From Xestospongia bergquistia (lineage: Eukaryota; Porifera; Demospongiae; Haplosclerida; Petrosiidae), in contig OZ014414.1 of the NCBI GenBank assembly GCA_963965975.1, positions 6,609,501-6,673,500 of the forward strand: a stretch of DNA of 64,000 nucleotides, given 5' to 3'. The notes under the pieces were generated by a model. That model did not search any database, was not told the DNA's origin, and saw only the letters and a list, made by a program, of their open reading frames with translations. A program made the position numbers and the translations under genes. Positions 1-15,300 of the stretch are shown one piece after another. The number at the start of each line of letters is the position of its first letter. Positions within the stretch are counted from its first letter, which is position 1.

Positions 1-212
1 AAACCAGACAAAAAAGTTGGTATTTGTGAACATTATAAATAACAATCAACATAGCATATAAACTATATACCTGTTACCCAAAATCCTGGATCTTCTTTAA
101 ATATAAACTCTTAGTACTTTGAAGTAAAAAGGAGATTTTTATAATAACCCAATTAAACTCAAAATGATGAAGCTCTGGAGTTATAATATAACATATGCAC
201 ATAAACACTTAC

Positions 213-311
213 TGCATCAACAAGATCTAGATTGGCTCCTCTCTCTATTAAAATCCAAATCACATCTTTGTGGCCATTTCCTGCAGCTAACATAACTGGA
301 GTCATTCCCTC
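213..311 (-). CDS. A-type ankyrin exon with altered acceptor
   Basis: The last A exon before the window edge. Other copies read tttag before GAGGG, but here the acceptor base is changed so the junction reads tttaagaggg. Using the next AG would trim one codon and keep frame (starting GMTPVMLAA); using the first would shift frame. The rest of the exon is intact and the donor is normal. Confidence 0.6.
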
Positions 312-3300
312 TTAAATATATTACAATAATCCCATTAATGTAAACTAACAGAATATATTACAACAATTGTAAATGATCGCCACAGCCTTTGACAAAAGTT
401 TATAATAACTTAAACAGTATATACTAACAGAGTTGAAAAATTTATTTATCTCATTGGTCAATTAGCGTATACCATGATAAATATGTAGTTATTATCTCTT
501 CACCACAGTTTAAAGATTACAGGTAAAGCACACTCATTCACATGATCTGAATTACCTTTGTAATAATGTCGATATCAGCATTATGGTTAAGTAATATTTC
601 AACAACATTAATATGTCCATTAATACTTGCATAATGAAGAGCCACCCCTCCATTCTATTGTAATAAAAGACAAATATTGACTATAAACTTAGACAACTAA
701 CACACTAAATAATTAGTAAAATCATCCATTGTCCTGATAAAAATATGAAGCCTACAAGTATACATTGATTAGTCAAGACTGCATAATTGTTATCACCTTA
801 ACAATAACATGGTTAAATTTCAATAGCTCTTAGTATTTTGAAGTAAAAAGGAGATTTTTATAATAACCCAATTAAACTCAAAATGATGAAGCTCTGGAGT
901 TATAATATAACATATGCATTTAAACACTTACTGCATCAACAAGATCTAGATTGGCTCCTCTCTCAATTAAAATCCAAATCACATCTTTGTGGCCATTTCT
1001 TGCAGCTAACATAACTGGAGTCAGTCCCTCCTAAATATATTACAATAATCCCATTAATGTCAACCAACAGAATATATTATAACAATTCTAAATGATCTCT
1101 ACTAACACTATTGTAAATGTAAGACATGAGTACACTTTGAGTTACATCTTTGAGATACATAAGCTGCTAAATTATTATTACAAATTGTAAAATGATTGTA
1201 ATAAAAAATAAATTGACTTCTAAAAAATTTTAAAAATAATGCAGCAGTTTTAGCAAAATTTATTTGCTATAACCTTAGAAACCACAACCTTAGACAAAAG
1301 TTTAAAATAACATAAACAGTATATACTAACAGAGGTAAAAAAATTATTTATCTCATTGGTCAATTAACGAATACCATGATAAATATGTAGTTATTATCTC
1401 TTTACCACAGTTTAAATATTACATTTAAAGCACATTCATTCTCATGATCTGAATTACCTTTGTAACAATGTCGATATCAGCATTATGGTTAAGTAATATT
1501 TCAACAACATTACTATGTCCATTAATACTTGCATAATGAAGAGCCACCCATCCATCCTATTGTAAGACAAATATTTGACTGTCAAATTAGACCACTAACA
1601 CACTAAATAAATAGTAAAATCATCCACTGTCCTGATAAAAATATGAAGCCTACAAGTATATATTGATTAGTCAAGACTAGATAATTGTTATCACCTTAAC
1701 AATAACATGGTTAAATTTCAACAGCTCTTAGTATTTTCAAGTAAAAAGGAGATTTTTATAATAACCCAATTAAACTGAAAATGATGAAGCTCTGGAGTTA
1801 TTATATGACATATGCACATAAACATTTACTGCATCAACAAGATCTAGATTGGCTTCTCTCTCTATTAAAATCCAAATCACATCTTTGTGGCCATTTCTTG
1901 CAGCTAACATAACTTGAGGCAGTTCCTCCTAAATACATCACAATAATCCCATTACTGTGAACCAACAAAATATATTAGCTGCTGAATTATTGTTACAATT
2001 TTTAAAATGACAAAAGTTTATAATAACTTAATCAGTATATACTAACAGAGTTGAAAAATTTATTTATCTCATTGGTCAATTAACGAATACTATGATAAAT
2101 ACATAGTTATTATCTCTTTACCACAGTTTAAAGATTACAGTTAAAGCACATTCATTTTCATGTTCAGAATTACCTTTGTAACAATGTTGATATCAGCATT
2201 ATGGTTGAGTAATATTTCAACAACATTACTATGTCCATTAATACTTGCATAATGAAGAGCCACTTTTCCACCCTATTGTAATAAAAGACAAATATTGACT
2301 GTAAACTTAGACCACTAACAGACTAAATAAATACGAACATTAGACAACTAACAGACTAAATAAATAGGAAAAGCATCCGTGGCACTGATAAAAATATGAA
2401 GCCTGCTAGTTTTCATTGAGTAGTCAAGACTGGATAATTGTTATTACCTCAACAATAACATGGTTAAATTTCAATAGCTCTTAGTATTTTGAATTAAAAA
2501 AGGAGATTTTTATAATAACCCAATTAAACTCAAAGTGATGAAGTTCTGGAGTTATAATATAACATATGCACATAAACACTTACTTCATCAACAAGATCTA
2601 GATTGGCTCCTCTCTCTATTAAAATCCAAATCACATCTTTGTGGCCATTTCTTACAGCTAACATAACTGGAGTCAGTCCCTCCTAAATATATTACAATAA
2701 TCCCATTAATGTGAACCAACAGAATATATTATAACAATTGTAAATGATCTCTACAAACACTATTGTAAATGGATGACATGAGTACACTTTGAGTTACATC
2801 TTTGAGATACATAAGCTGCTGAATTATTATTACAAATTTTAAAATGATTGTAATATAAATAAATTGACTTATAACAAATTTAAAAATAACGCAGCAGTTT
2901 TAGCAAAATTTATTTGCTATAACTTTAGAAACCACAACCTTAGACAAAAGTTTAAAATAACTTAAACAGTATATACTAACAGAGATGAAAAATTTATTTA
3001 TCTCATTGGTCAATTTAACGAATACCATGATAAATATGTAGTTATTGGGTAATTCCATATCAGTTCAACAAAAGTTCGCACATGACCTTCTTAGAATTGG
3101 ACGCAACTCGGTATACAAGTAGCCCTAGTGGTGGCATAATACCAGTAGGAGTTTGGTACTCAGTGGTTGTATGGCTTCCCAGTAATTTCCAATTGAATAT
3201 TATAGATTTTATGAATTTTTGCCGTACTAGTAACTCTTAAAAGCAATGTAACGTTATTATTTCACAATCTTTAGTTTAGTAATTATAGCATCTTATAGTA

Positions 3301-6300
3301 CGAATAATGAGCTTTCATATGATATGTTGTATGGCTTCATCCAACAAAGTCTTAATTATTGTACGGCTCATTCATTGTTTGACCTTTGACCTCTCTGAAA
3401 GTGCTGAATGGATTTAAAAAATATTTTTTGTAGATAACTGCCAAACATTCCTCTAAATGCTCTGCAAGTTTTGTCTTTGGGGTCCATTGGGATCAAGAGA
3501 TATGTGCTATTTTATAATTGTATGTAGGTTAGCTCAGAAATACTATGTTGTAGTCATTGGTAATGTTTTACATACTCAAAATCAACAGAGAAAAAGAAGT
3601 ACAAAAACAGTTATTTAGTTCTTTGACAGAATAGTTTGAAGCTTTTCGGATGCACACATAATCTCTTTTTTTGTTAACGTGTATACACGACCAGCTCTTG
3701 TTCTTGGATCTACTCGGGTTAAAATATTTGTAATTGGAACACTGGAGATATCTCGGTGTTGTGGGTATCTGTATGAGCTTGATGGACCAGAAGGGTAAAG
3801 AAATGTCAGCCTCACTTCCTGAGTGACATCTAGTCACATGCTAACCACCAGTTGCCATCACGAAAACAAGTGACAAAACCAGCAATTGTTTCAGGTGAGA
3901 GATCATCCTTTGTCAGTGTGACTCGCTCTTTCCTGGAAGCATCTGAGGTTGAATAACATCTAACTTCCACAATGTTGTTTGAAACAGGCACAAATGAATG
4001 CAGCTTTCTAGTACCTGGAATCGTGCGAGAATGCTGAAAACATTGATCTAGAATGTGTTTTTCACTTTCATAGTCTTCATTGCTGCAGTAGCCAAAGTGA
4101 ACTGATGGTACATTTTCACTTGCCCAGTCGAACAGCTGACGAGGTGTCATTAGCTGGTCATTGTATGGTCTTTGTAGGCTAGCCCGAGCTGCTAGTCGTT
4201 TGACTGTTCCACCAAGACCATCACAGGCTCCCTTCCCATGTGAAGTGGCCGAAAAATGCCATTCAGCTGCAACTCCAAAGTCGCCTTGGTGGTGACACAA
4301 ATTGAGGAAATTTTTTCGGTTTTTGTACTGTGAAGCAGCACCATCAGAGAAATATATTATTTTCTTTGGGTGCAATGCTAGAGGCAGAAAATTCTTCAAA
4401 AAGGAAATAAAGCTTTTTTGGAAAAGGTGAACTGCTATTGTGTCGTGGTGCAGACAATCTGATATAATTACATAACTCAAATGGTGTACCTGTGCCGAAT
4501 CCAGATAGTAGGCAAAAAAGGGTGTAGAGTTGCTTGAGAGTTGTTCCAGTGAAACCCTTGGGCAGAATCTTGTAGCACAAATGAATAGTTTTCGGAGAAG
4601 TCTGCTGTAACTAAAAACTCTCCCTCTTTTAGGGTTGTCTTACAAGTTGCATAAAACGAAGCCTGCTCTTTTGCAATAAATGAATGGGGACGCAAGAGTT
4701 CTAACTTATCACAAAATAAGTCAGCAAATTCCTCCGTTTGAGACAAATATGTCTCGAGTGTCGATCTGTCAGTGGAAACCCACTGTTTGTAGGCAATGTG
4801 ATCAATGTCATTTTCATCAAACTTTGTGAGTAATTCTTCCTTCAGCTTCTCAATTCCAGGACAGGTATCACATTCACCTATGTAGCACCTAGGATGTGCA
4901 GGATTGCACATGATTTTTGCCAAACAGTGGTGGTATGTCAGTAGCTCTGGTAGTTGCACCTCCATCATCATCAACTTTACATTTTGATGTATTGTACACA
5001 CACAGACAGAGCGTGTACCACTGGCTCCAGCCAAAATGCAATGCTTTGGTCTCAGATCAGCAAACTTGGAGAATCCAATTTTTTGATCCGGATATCTCTC
5101 CTTGAACTCACAGTACATCTCCCTCAGGTTACTCAGAACCAATCGCTTTTGAAGGTGGTGACGTATGCCTGCTTTTTTCACAGATACAAAATCTTTCTTG
5201 CCTGGCATTACACGACTTATGTCATCAGATTCATAGAAGTCACGCACAAAATCAACTGTTTCTTGCAGCAGTGAATGCCCACGTACTGGATCAGGAAGAG
5301 AAAGAATGCCCTTTTCTTCTACCAACTTCTTTGATTTACGTGCCATATAGGTTGAGACACCAAACTCTTGTTGAATTTTTTTAATAGACCAACTCTTTGG
5401 TAACACAGTGAGTACTTGAAGCTGTTCATTTCTTTTAGTCGTCGACTGAAACTTTTCTTTCAGCTGTTGGAGCATTTCAGTACCATCATCAGTGGGTTCT
5501 CCAGGGATAACCATTCGTTGCATTGCTTCAGTGATCCTCTTCACCTTTTCTCTGGGGTAACCCTTAGCACGAGCTCTGCTCTGAGAGTATGGTGTTTCAC
5601 CTATTTCTACTAGGCACTGATTGAGAGAAGACACTACTGCAGAAGTCTGTAAATAGAATGGTTCCTGTTCGTTAGCTTCAGGACTTGGAGGTCTAGGAGA
5701 GCTGGGAGGATCAGGCTCAGAAAACAGAGGGTTGGGCATGTCTGATTCACTTAACTTCTTCCTGCAGGTGTCACAAATTTTTGACCCCATTGAAATATGT
5801 GGAGCTCTATTGTACATCCAGGCAGTCACTGGTCTGAGGTTCTTCCTGCGACTCTTCCACATATGGCCAGGTATATCAAAAGGATTGCAACAAGACTGAG
5901 CCATTATAGACAAATACCTGTAACCTCTTCTTCAATGAAAACTCCTCACCAAGTGTGACAAAAATGGTGGCTATTAGAAAGTGATACTTCCTGGAGAACT
6001 TAGCACCTTCTGAATGTGTTAACTACAGGTGCAATAACATTTCCAATGAAAGACCACCTTAGGAGTTTTCCAGATAAAACAAAACCAACAGCAAATTTAA
6101 AACAGGAAGCGAGCACACCTTGATACATTATGCACATTATGGCAAAAAGTGCATATAATTGTAAAATATGGAGTAAATCCAATACATAAGGCTAAGTTTG
6201 TGTGATACTTAAGCTATATAGCCTACATACAATTATAAAATAGCACATATCTCTTGATCCCAATGGACCCCCAAAACAAAACTTGCAGAGCATTTAGAGG

Positions 6301-9300
6301 AATGTTTGGCAGTTATCTACAAAAAATATTTTTTAAATCCATTAAGCACTTTCAGAGAGGTCAAAGGTCAAACAATGAATGAGCCGTACAATTAAACTAA
6401 AGATTGTGAAATAATAAAGTTACATTGCTTTTAAGAGTTACTAGTACGCCAAAAATTCATAAAATCTATAATATTCAATTGGAAATTACTGGGAAGCCAT
6501 ACAACCACTGAGTACCAAACTCCTACAGGTATTATGCCACCACTAGGGCTACTTGTATACCGAGTTGCGTCCAATTCTAAGAAGGTCATGTGCGAACTTT
6601 TGTTGAACTGATATGGAATTACCCTATTATCTCTTTACCACAGTTTAAAGATTACATTTAAAGCACATTCATTCTCATGATCTGAATTACCTTTGTAACA
6701 ATGTCGATATCAGCATTATGGTTAAGTAATATTTCAACAACATTACTATGTCCATTAATACTTGCATAATGAAGAGCCACCCATCCATCCTATTGTAAGA
6801 CAAATATTTGACTGTCAAATTAGACCACTAACACACTAAATAAATAGTAAAATCATCCATTGTCCTGATAAAAATATGAAACCTACAAGTATACATTGAT
6901 TAGTCAAGACTAGATAATTGTTATCACCTTAACAATAACATGGTTAAATTTCAATAGCTTTTAGTATTTTGAAGTAAAAAGGAGATTTTTATAATAACCC
7001 AGTTAAACTCAAAATGATGAAGCTCTGGAGTTATTATATAACATATGCACATAAACATTTACTGCATCAACAAGATCTAGATTGGCTTCTCTCTCTATTA
7101 AAATCCAAATCACATCTTTGTGGCCATTTCTTGCAGCTAACATAACTTGAGGCAGTTCCTCCTAAATACATTACAATAATCCCATTACTGTGAACCAACA
7201 AAAATTATTAGCTGTTGAATTATTGTTACAATTTTTAAAATGACAAAAGTTTATAATAACTTAATCAGTATATACTAACAGAAGTGAAAAATTTATTTAT
7301 CTCATTGGTCAATTAACGAATACCATGATAAATACATAGTTATTATCTCTTTACCACAGTTTAAAGATTACAGTTAAAGCACATTCATTTTCATGATCAG
7401 AATTACCTTTGTAACAATGTTGATATCAGCATTATGGTTGAGTAATATTTCAACAACATTACTATGTCCATTAATACTTGCATAATGAAGAGCCACTTTT
7501 CCACCCTATTGTAATAAAAGACAAATATTGACTGTAAACTTAGACCACTAACAGACTAAATAAATACGAACATTAGACAACTAACAGACTAAATAAATAG
7601 GAAAAGCATCTGTGGCGCTGATAAAAATATGAAGCCTGCTAGTTTTCATTGAGTAGTCAAGACTGGATAATTGTTATCACCTTAACAATAACATGGTTAA
7701 ATTTCAATAGCTCTTAGTATTTTGAAGTAAAAAGGAGATTTTTATAATAACCCAAATAAACTCAAAGTGATGAAATTCTGGAGTTATAATATAACACATA
7801 TACATAAACACTTACTGCATCAACAAGATCTAGATTGGCTCCTCTCTCTATTAAAATCCAAATCACATCTTTGTGGCCATTTCTTGCAGCTAACATAACT
7901 GGAGTCAGTCCTTCCTAAATATATTACAATAATCCCATTAATGTGAACCAACAGAATATATTATAACAATTGTAAATGATCTCTACAAACACTATTGTAA
8001 ATGGATGACATGAGTACACTTTGAGTTACATCTTTGAGATACATAAGCTGCTGAATTATTATTACAAATTTTAAAATGATTGTAATAAAAATAAATTGAC
8101 TTATAAAAAATTTAAAAATAACGCAGCAGTTTTAGCAAAATTTATTTGCTATAACCTTAGAAACCACAACCTTAGACAAAAGTTTAAAATAACTTAAACA
8201 GTATATACTAACAGAGGTGAAAAATTTATTTATCTCATTGGTCAATTAACGAATACCATGATAAATATGTAGTTATTATCTCTTTACCACAGTTTAAAGA
8301 TTACAGTTAAAGCACATACATTCACATGATCTGAATTACCTTTGTAACAATGTCGATATCAGCATTATGGTTAAGTAATATTTCAACAACATTACTATGT
8401 CCATTAGTTTACATTGATTAGTCAAGACTAGATAATTGTTATCACCTTAACAATAACATGGTTAATTTTCAATAGCTCTTAGTATTTTGAAGTAAAAAGG
8501 AGATTTTTATAATAACCCAATTAAACTCAAAATGATGAAGCTCTGGAGTTATAATATAACATATGCACATAAACACTTACTGCATCAACAAGATCTAGAT
8601 TGGCTCCTCTCTCTATTAAAATCCAAATCACATCTTTGTGGCCATTTCTTGCAGCTAACATAACTGGAGTCAGTCCCTCCTAAATATATTACAATAATCC
8701 CATTAATGTGTACCATCAGAATATATTATAACAATTGTAAATGATCTCTACAAACACTGTTGTAAATGGATGACATGAGTACACTTTGAGTTACATCTTT
8801 GAGATACATAATCTGCTGAATTATTATTACAAATTTTAAAATGATTGTAATAAAAATAAATTGACTTATAAAAAATTTAAAAATAACGCAGCAGTTTTAG
8901 CAAAATTTATTTGCTATAACCTTAGAAACCACAACGTTAGACAAAAGTTTAAAATAACTTACTCAGTATATACTAACAGAGGTGAAACTTTTATTTATCT
9001 CATTGGTCAATTAACGAATACCATGATTAATACATAGTTATTATCTCTTTACCACAGTTTAAATATTACATTTAAAGCACATTCATTCTCATGATCAGAA
9101 TTACCTTTGTAACAATGTCGATATCAGCATTATGGTTAAGTAATATTTGAACAACATTACTATGTCCATTAATACTTGCATAATGAAGAGCCACCCATCC
9201 ATCCTATTGAAAGACAAATATTTGACTGTCAAATTAGACCACTAACACACTAAATAAATAGTAAAATCATTCATTGTCCTGATAAAAATATGAAGCCTAC

Positions 9301-12300
9301 AAGTATACATTGATTAGTCAAGACTGGATAATTGTTATCACCTTAACAATAACATGGTTAAATTTCAATAGCTCTTAGTATTTTGAATTAAAAAGGAGAT
9401 TTTTATAATAACCCAGTTAAACTCAAAATGATGAAGCTCTGGAGTTATTATATAACATATGCACATAAACATTTACTGCATCAACAAGATCTAGATTGGC
9501 TCCTCTCTCTATTAAAATCCAAATCACATCTTTGTGGCCATTTCTTGCAGCTAACATAACTTGAGGCAGTTCCTCCTAAATACATTACAATAATCCCATT
9601 ACTGTGAACCAACAAAATATATTAGCTGCTGAATTATTGTTACAATTTTTAAAATGACAAAAGTTTATAATAACTTCATCAGTATAAACTAACAGAGGTG
9701 AAACATTTATTTATCTCATTGATCAATTAACAAATACCATGATTAATACATAGTTATTATCTCTTTACCACAGTTTAAATATTACATTTAAAGCACATTC
9801 ATTCTCATGATCAGAATTACCTTTGTAACAATGTCGATATCAGCATTATGGTTAAGTAATATTTCAACAACATTACTATGTCCATTAATACTTGCATAAT
9901 GAAGAGCCACCCATCCATCCTATTGAAAGACAAATATTTGACTGTCAAATTAGACCACTAACACACTAAATAAATAGGAAAATCATCCATTGTCCTGATA
10001 AAAATATGAAGCCTACAAGTATACATTGATTAGTCAAGACTGGATAATTGTTATCACCTTAACAATAACATGGTTAAATTTCAATAGCTCTTAGTATTTT
10101 GAATTAAAAAGGAGATTTTTATAATAACCCAGTTAAACTCAAAATGATGAAGATCTGGAGTTATTATATAACATATGCACATAAACATTTACTGCATCAA
10201 CAAGATCTAGATTGGCTCCTCTCTCTATTAAAATCCAAATCACATCTTTGTGGCCATTTCTTGCAGCTAACATAACTTGAGGCAGTTCCTCCTAAATACA
10301 TTACAATAATCCCATTACTGTGAACCAACAAAATATATTAGCTGCTGAATTATTGTTACAATTTTTAAAATGACAAAAGTTTATAATAACTTCATCAGTG
10401 TATACTAACAGAGGTGAAAAATTTATTTATCTCATTGGTCAATTAACAAATACCATGATAAATACATAGTTATTATCTCTTTACCACAGTTTAAAGATTA
10501 CAGTTAAAGCACATTCATTCTCATGATCAGAATTACCTTTGTAACAATGTCGATATCAGCACTATGGTTGAGTAATATTTCAACAACATTACTATGTCCA
10601 TTAATACTTGCATAATGAAGAGCCACTTTTCCACCCTATTGTAATAAAAGACAAATATTGACTGTAAACTTAGACCACTAACAGACTAAATAAATACGAA
10701 CATTAGACAACTAACAGACTAAATAAATAGGAAAAGCATCTGTGGCGCTGATAAAAATATGAAGCCTGCTAGTTTTCATTAAGTAGTCAAGACTGGATAA
10801 TTGTTATCACCTTAACAATAACATAGTTAAATTTCAATAGCTCTTAGTATTTTGAAGTAAAAAAGGAGATTTTTATAATAACCCAAATAAACTCAAAGTG
10901 ATGAAGTTCTGGAGTTATAATATAACATATGCACATAAACACTTACTGCATCAACAAGATCTAGATTGGCTCCTCTCTCTATTAAAATCCAAATCACATC
11001 TTTGTGGCCATTTCTTGCAGCTAACATAACTGGAGTCAGTCCTTCCTAAATATATTACAATAATCCCATTAATGTGAACCAACAGAATATATTATAACAA
11101 TTGTAAATGATCTCTACAAACACTATTGTAAATGGATGACATGAGTACACTTTGAGTTACATCTTTGAGATACATAAGCTGTTGAATTATTATTACAAAT
11201 TTTAAAATGATTGTAACAAAAATAAATTGACTTATAAAAAATTTAAAAATAACGCAGCAGTTTTAGCAAAATTTATTTGCTATAACCTTACAAACCACAA
11301 CCTTAGACAAAAGTTTGAAATAACTTAAACAGTATATACTAACAGAGGTGAAAATTTTATTTATCTCATTGGTCAATTAACGAATACCATGATAAATATG
11401 TAGTTATTATCTCTTTACCACAGTTTAAAGATTACAGTTAAAGCACATACATTCACATGATCTGAATTACCTTTGTAACAATGTCGATATCAGCATTATG
11501 GTTAAGTAATATTTCAACAACATTACTATGTCCATTAGTTTACATTGATTAGTCAAGACTAGATAATTGTTATCACCTTAACAATAACATGGTTAATTTT
11601 CAATAGCTCTTAGTATTTTGAAGTAAAAAGGAGATTTTTATAATAACACAGTTAAACTCAAAATGATAAAACTCTGGAGTTATTATATAACATATGCACA
11701 TAAACATTTACTGCATCAACAAGATCTAGATTGGCTCCTCTCTCTATTAAAATCCAAATCACATCTTTGTGGCCATTTCTTGCAGCTAACATAACTTGAG
11801 GCAGTTCCTCCTAAATACATTACAATAATCCCATTACTGTGAACCAACAAAATATATTAGCTGTTGAATTATTGTTACAATTTTTAAAATGACAAAAGTT
11901 TATAATAACTTAATCAGTATATACTAACAGAGGTGAAACATTTATTTATCTCATTGGTCAATTAAAAAATACCATGATAAATACATAGTTATTATCTCTT
12001 TACCACAGTTTAAAGATTACAGTTAAAGCACATTCATTCTCATGATCTGAATTACCTTTGTAACAATGTTGATATCAGCATTATGGTTGAGTAATATTTC
12101 AACAACATTACTATGTCCATTAGTACTTGCATAATGAAGAGCCACCATTCCACCCTATTGTAATAAAAGACAAATATTGACTGTAAACTTAGACCACTAA
12201 CAGACTAAATAAATATGAACATTAGACAACTAACAGACTAAATAAATAGGAAAAGCATCTGTGGCACTGATAAAAATATGAAGCCTGCTAGTTTTCATAC

Positions 12301-15300
12301 ATATAGTTTTCACTAACACACTAAATAAATAGGAAAAGTATCTATGGCGCTATTAAAACTATGAAGCCTGCAAGTTTACATTGATTAGTGAAGGCTGGAT
12401 AATTGTTATTACCTTAACAATAACATGGTTAAATTTCAATAGCTCTTAGTATTTTGAAGTAAAAAGGAGATTTTTATAATAACCCAATTAAACTCAAAAT
12501 GATGAAGCTCTGGAGTTATAATATAACATATGCACATAAACACTTACTGCATCAACAAGATCTAGATTGGTTCCTCTCTCTATTAAAATCCAAATCACAT
12601 CTTTGTGGCCATTTCTTGCAGCTAACATAACTGGAGTCAGTCCCTCCTAAATATATTACAATAATCCCATTAATTTGAACCATCAGAATATATTATAACA
12701 ATTGTAAATGATCTCTACAAACACTGTTGTAAATGGATGACATGAGTTACATCTTTGAGATACATAAGCTGCTGAATTATTATTACAAATTTTAAAATGA
12801 TTGTAATAAAAATAAATTGACTTATAAAAAATTTAAAAATAACGCAGCAGTTTTAGCAAAATTTATTTGCTATAACCTTAGAAACCACAACGTTAGACAA
12901 AAGTTTAAAATAACTTACTCAGTATATACTAACAGAGGTGAAACTTTTATTTATCTCATTGGTCAATTAACGAATACCATGATTAATACATAGTTATTAT
13001 CTCTTTACCACAGTTTAAATATTACATTTAAAGCACATTCATTCTCATGATCAGAATTACATTTGTAACAATGTCGATATCAGCATTATGGTTAAGTAAT
13101 ATTTCAACAACATTACTATGTCCATTAATACTTGCATAATGAAGAGCCACCCATCCATCCTATTGAAAGACAAATATTTGACTGTCAAATTAGACCACTA
13201 ACACACTAAATAAATAGTAAAATCATTCATTGTCCTGATAAAAATATGAAGCCTACAAGTATACATTGATTAGTCAAGACTGGATAATTGTTATCACCTT
13301 AAAAATAACATGGTTAAATTTCAATAGCTCTTAGTATTTTGAATTAAAAAGGAGATTTTTATAATAACCCAATTAAACTGAAAATGATGAAGCTCTGGAG
13401 TTATTATATAACATATGCACATAAACATTTATTGCATCAACAAGATCTAGATTGGCTCCTCTCTCTATTAAAATCCAAATCACATCTTTGTGGCCATTTC
13501 TTGCAGCTAACATAACTTGAGGCAGTTCCTCCTAAATACATTACAATAATCCCATTACTGTGAACCAACAAAATATATTAGCTGCTGAATTATTGTTACA
13601 ATTTTTAAAATGACAAAAGTTTATAATAACTTCATCAGTATATACTAACAGAGGTGAAACATTTATTTATCTCATTGGTCAATTAACAAATACCATGATT
13701 AATACATAGTTATTATCTCTTTACCACAGTTTAAAGATTACAGTTAAAGCACATTCATTCTCATGATCAGAATTACATTTGTAACAATGTCGATATCAGC
13801 ATTATGGTTAAGTAATATTTGAACAACATTACTATGTCCATTAATACTTGCATAATGAAGAGCCACCCATCCATCCTATTGAAAGACAAATATTTGACTG
13901 TCAAATTAGACCACAAACACACTAAATAAATAGTAAAATCATCCATTGTCCTGATAAAAATATGAAGCCTACAAGTATACATTGATTAGTCAAGACTGGA
14001 TAATTGTTATCACCTTAACAATAACATGGTTAAATTTCAATAGCTCTTAGTATTTTGAATTAAAAAGGAGATTTTTATAATAACCCAGTTAAACTCAAAA
14101 TGATGAAGATCTGGAGTTATTATATAACATATGCACATAAACATTTACTGCATCAACAAGATCTAGATTGGCTCCTCTCTCTATTAAAATCCAAATCACA
14201 TCTTTGTGGCCATTTCTTGCAGCTAACATAACTTGAGGCAGTTCCTCCTAAATACATTACAATAATCCCATTATTGTGAACCAACAAAATATATTAGCTG
14301 CTGAATTATTGTTACAATTTTTAAAATGACAAAAGTTTATAATAACTTAATCAGTATATACTAACAGAGGTGAAACATTTATTTATCTCATTGGTCAATT
14401 AACAAATACCATGATAAATACATAGTTATTATCTCTTTACCACAGTTTAAAGATTACAGTTAAAGCACATTCATTCTCATGATCAGAATTACCTTTGTAA
14501 CAATGTCGATATCAGCATTATAGTTGAGTAATATTTCAACAACATTACTATGTCCATTAATACTTGCATAATGAAGAGCCACTTTTCCACCCTATTGTAA
14601 TAAAAGACAAATATTGACTGTAAACTTAGACCACTAACAGACTAAATAAATACGAACATTAGACAACTAACAGACTAAATAAATAGGAAAAGCATCTGTG
14701 GCACTGATAAAAATATGAAGCCTGCTAGTTTTCATTGAGTAGTCAAGACTGGATAATTGTTATGACCTTAACAATAACATGGTTAAATTTCAATAGCTCT
14801 TAGTACTTTGAAGTAAAAAGGAGATTTTTATAATAACCCAAATTTAAATTAAAAATGATGTATGACATGAGTACACTTTGAGTTACATCTTTGAGATACA
14901 TAAGCTGCTGAATCATTATTACAAATTTTAAAATGATTGTAACAAAAATAAATTGACATATAACAAATTTAAAAATAACGCAGCAGTTTTAGCAAAATTT
15001 ATTTGCTATAACCTTAGAAACCACAACCTTAGACAAAAGTTTAAAATAACTTAAACAGTATAATACTAACAGAGGTGAAAAATTTATTTATCTCATTGGT
15101 CAATTAACGAATACCATGATAAATATGTAGTTATTATCTCTTTACCACAGTTTAAAGATTACAGTTAAAGCACATTCATTCTCATGATCAGAATTACCTT
15201 TGTAACAATGTTGATATCAGCATTATGGTTGAGTAATATTTCAACAACATTACTATGTCCATTAATACTTGCATAATGAAGAGCCACCTTTCCACCCTAT

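Larger units (their letters stand above)
3047..6624 (-). mobile_element. DNA transposon with long TIRs inserted in an ankyrin intron
   Basis: It begins gggtaattccatatcag and ends with the reverse complement. The flanking TATT is duplicated (3043-3046 and 6625-6628), and paralogous introns in the same array preserve the empty site tagttattatctc. It is 3578 bp long and encodes one minus-strand transposase-like protein, broken by two frameshifts. A 4-bp target duplication and long TIRs would fit Sola-like elements among others, but I cannot assign the superfamily. Confidence 0.85.

Noticed and set aside
4917..5613. Plus-strand frames across the transposase
   Set aside because: Antisense shadows of the minus-strand transposase, whose motifs and composition are convincing.
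13773..13982. 69-codon minus-strand frame
   Set aside because: It overlaps a B-type ankyrin exon in the wrong frame and runs into the intron.
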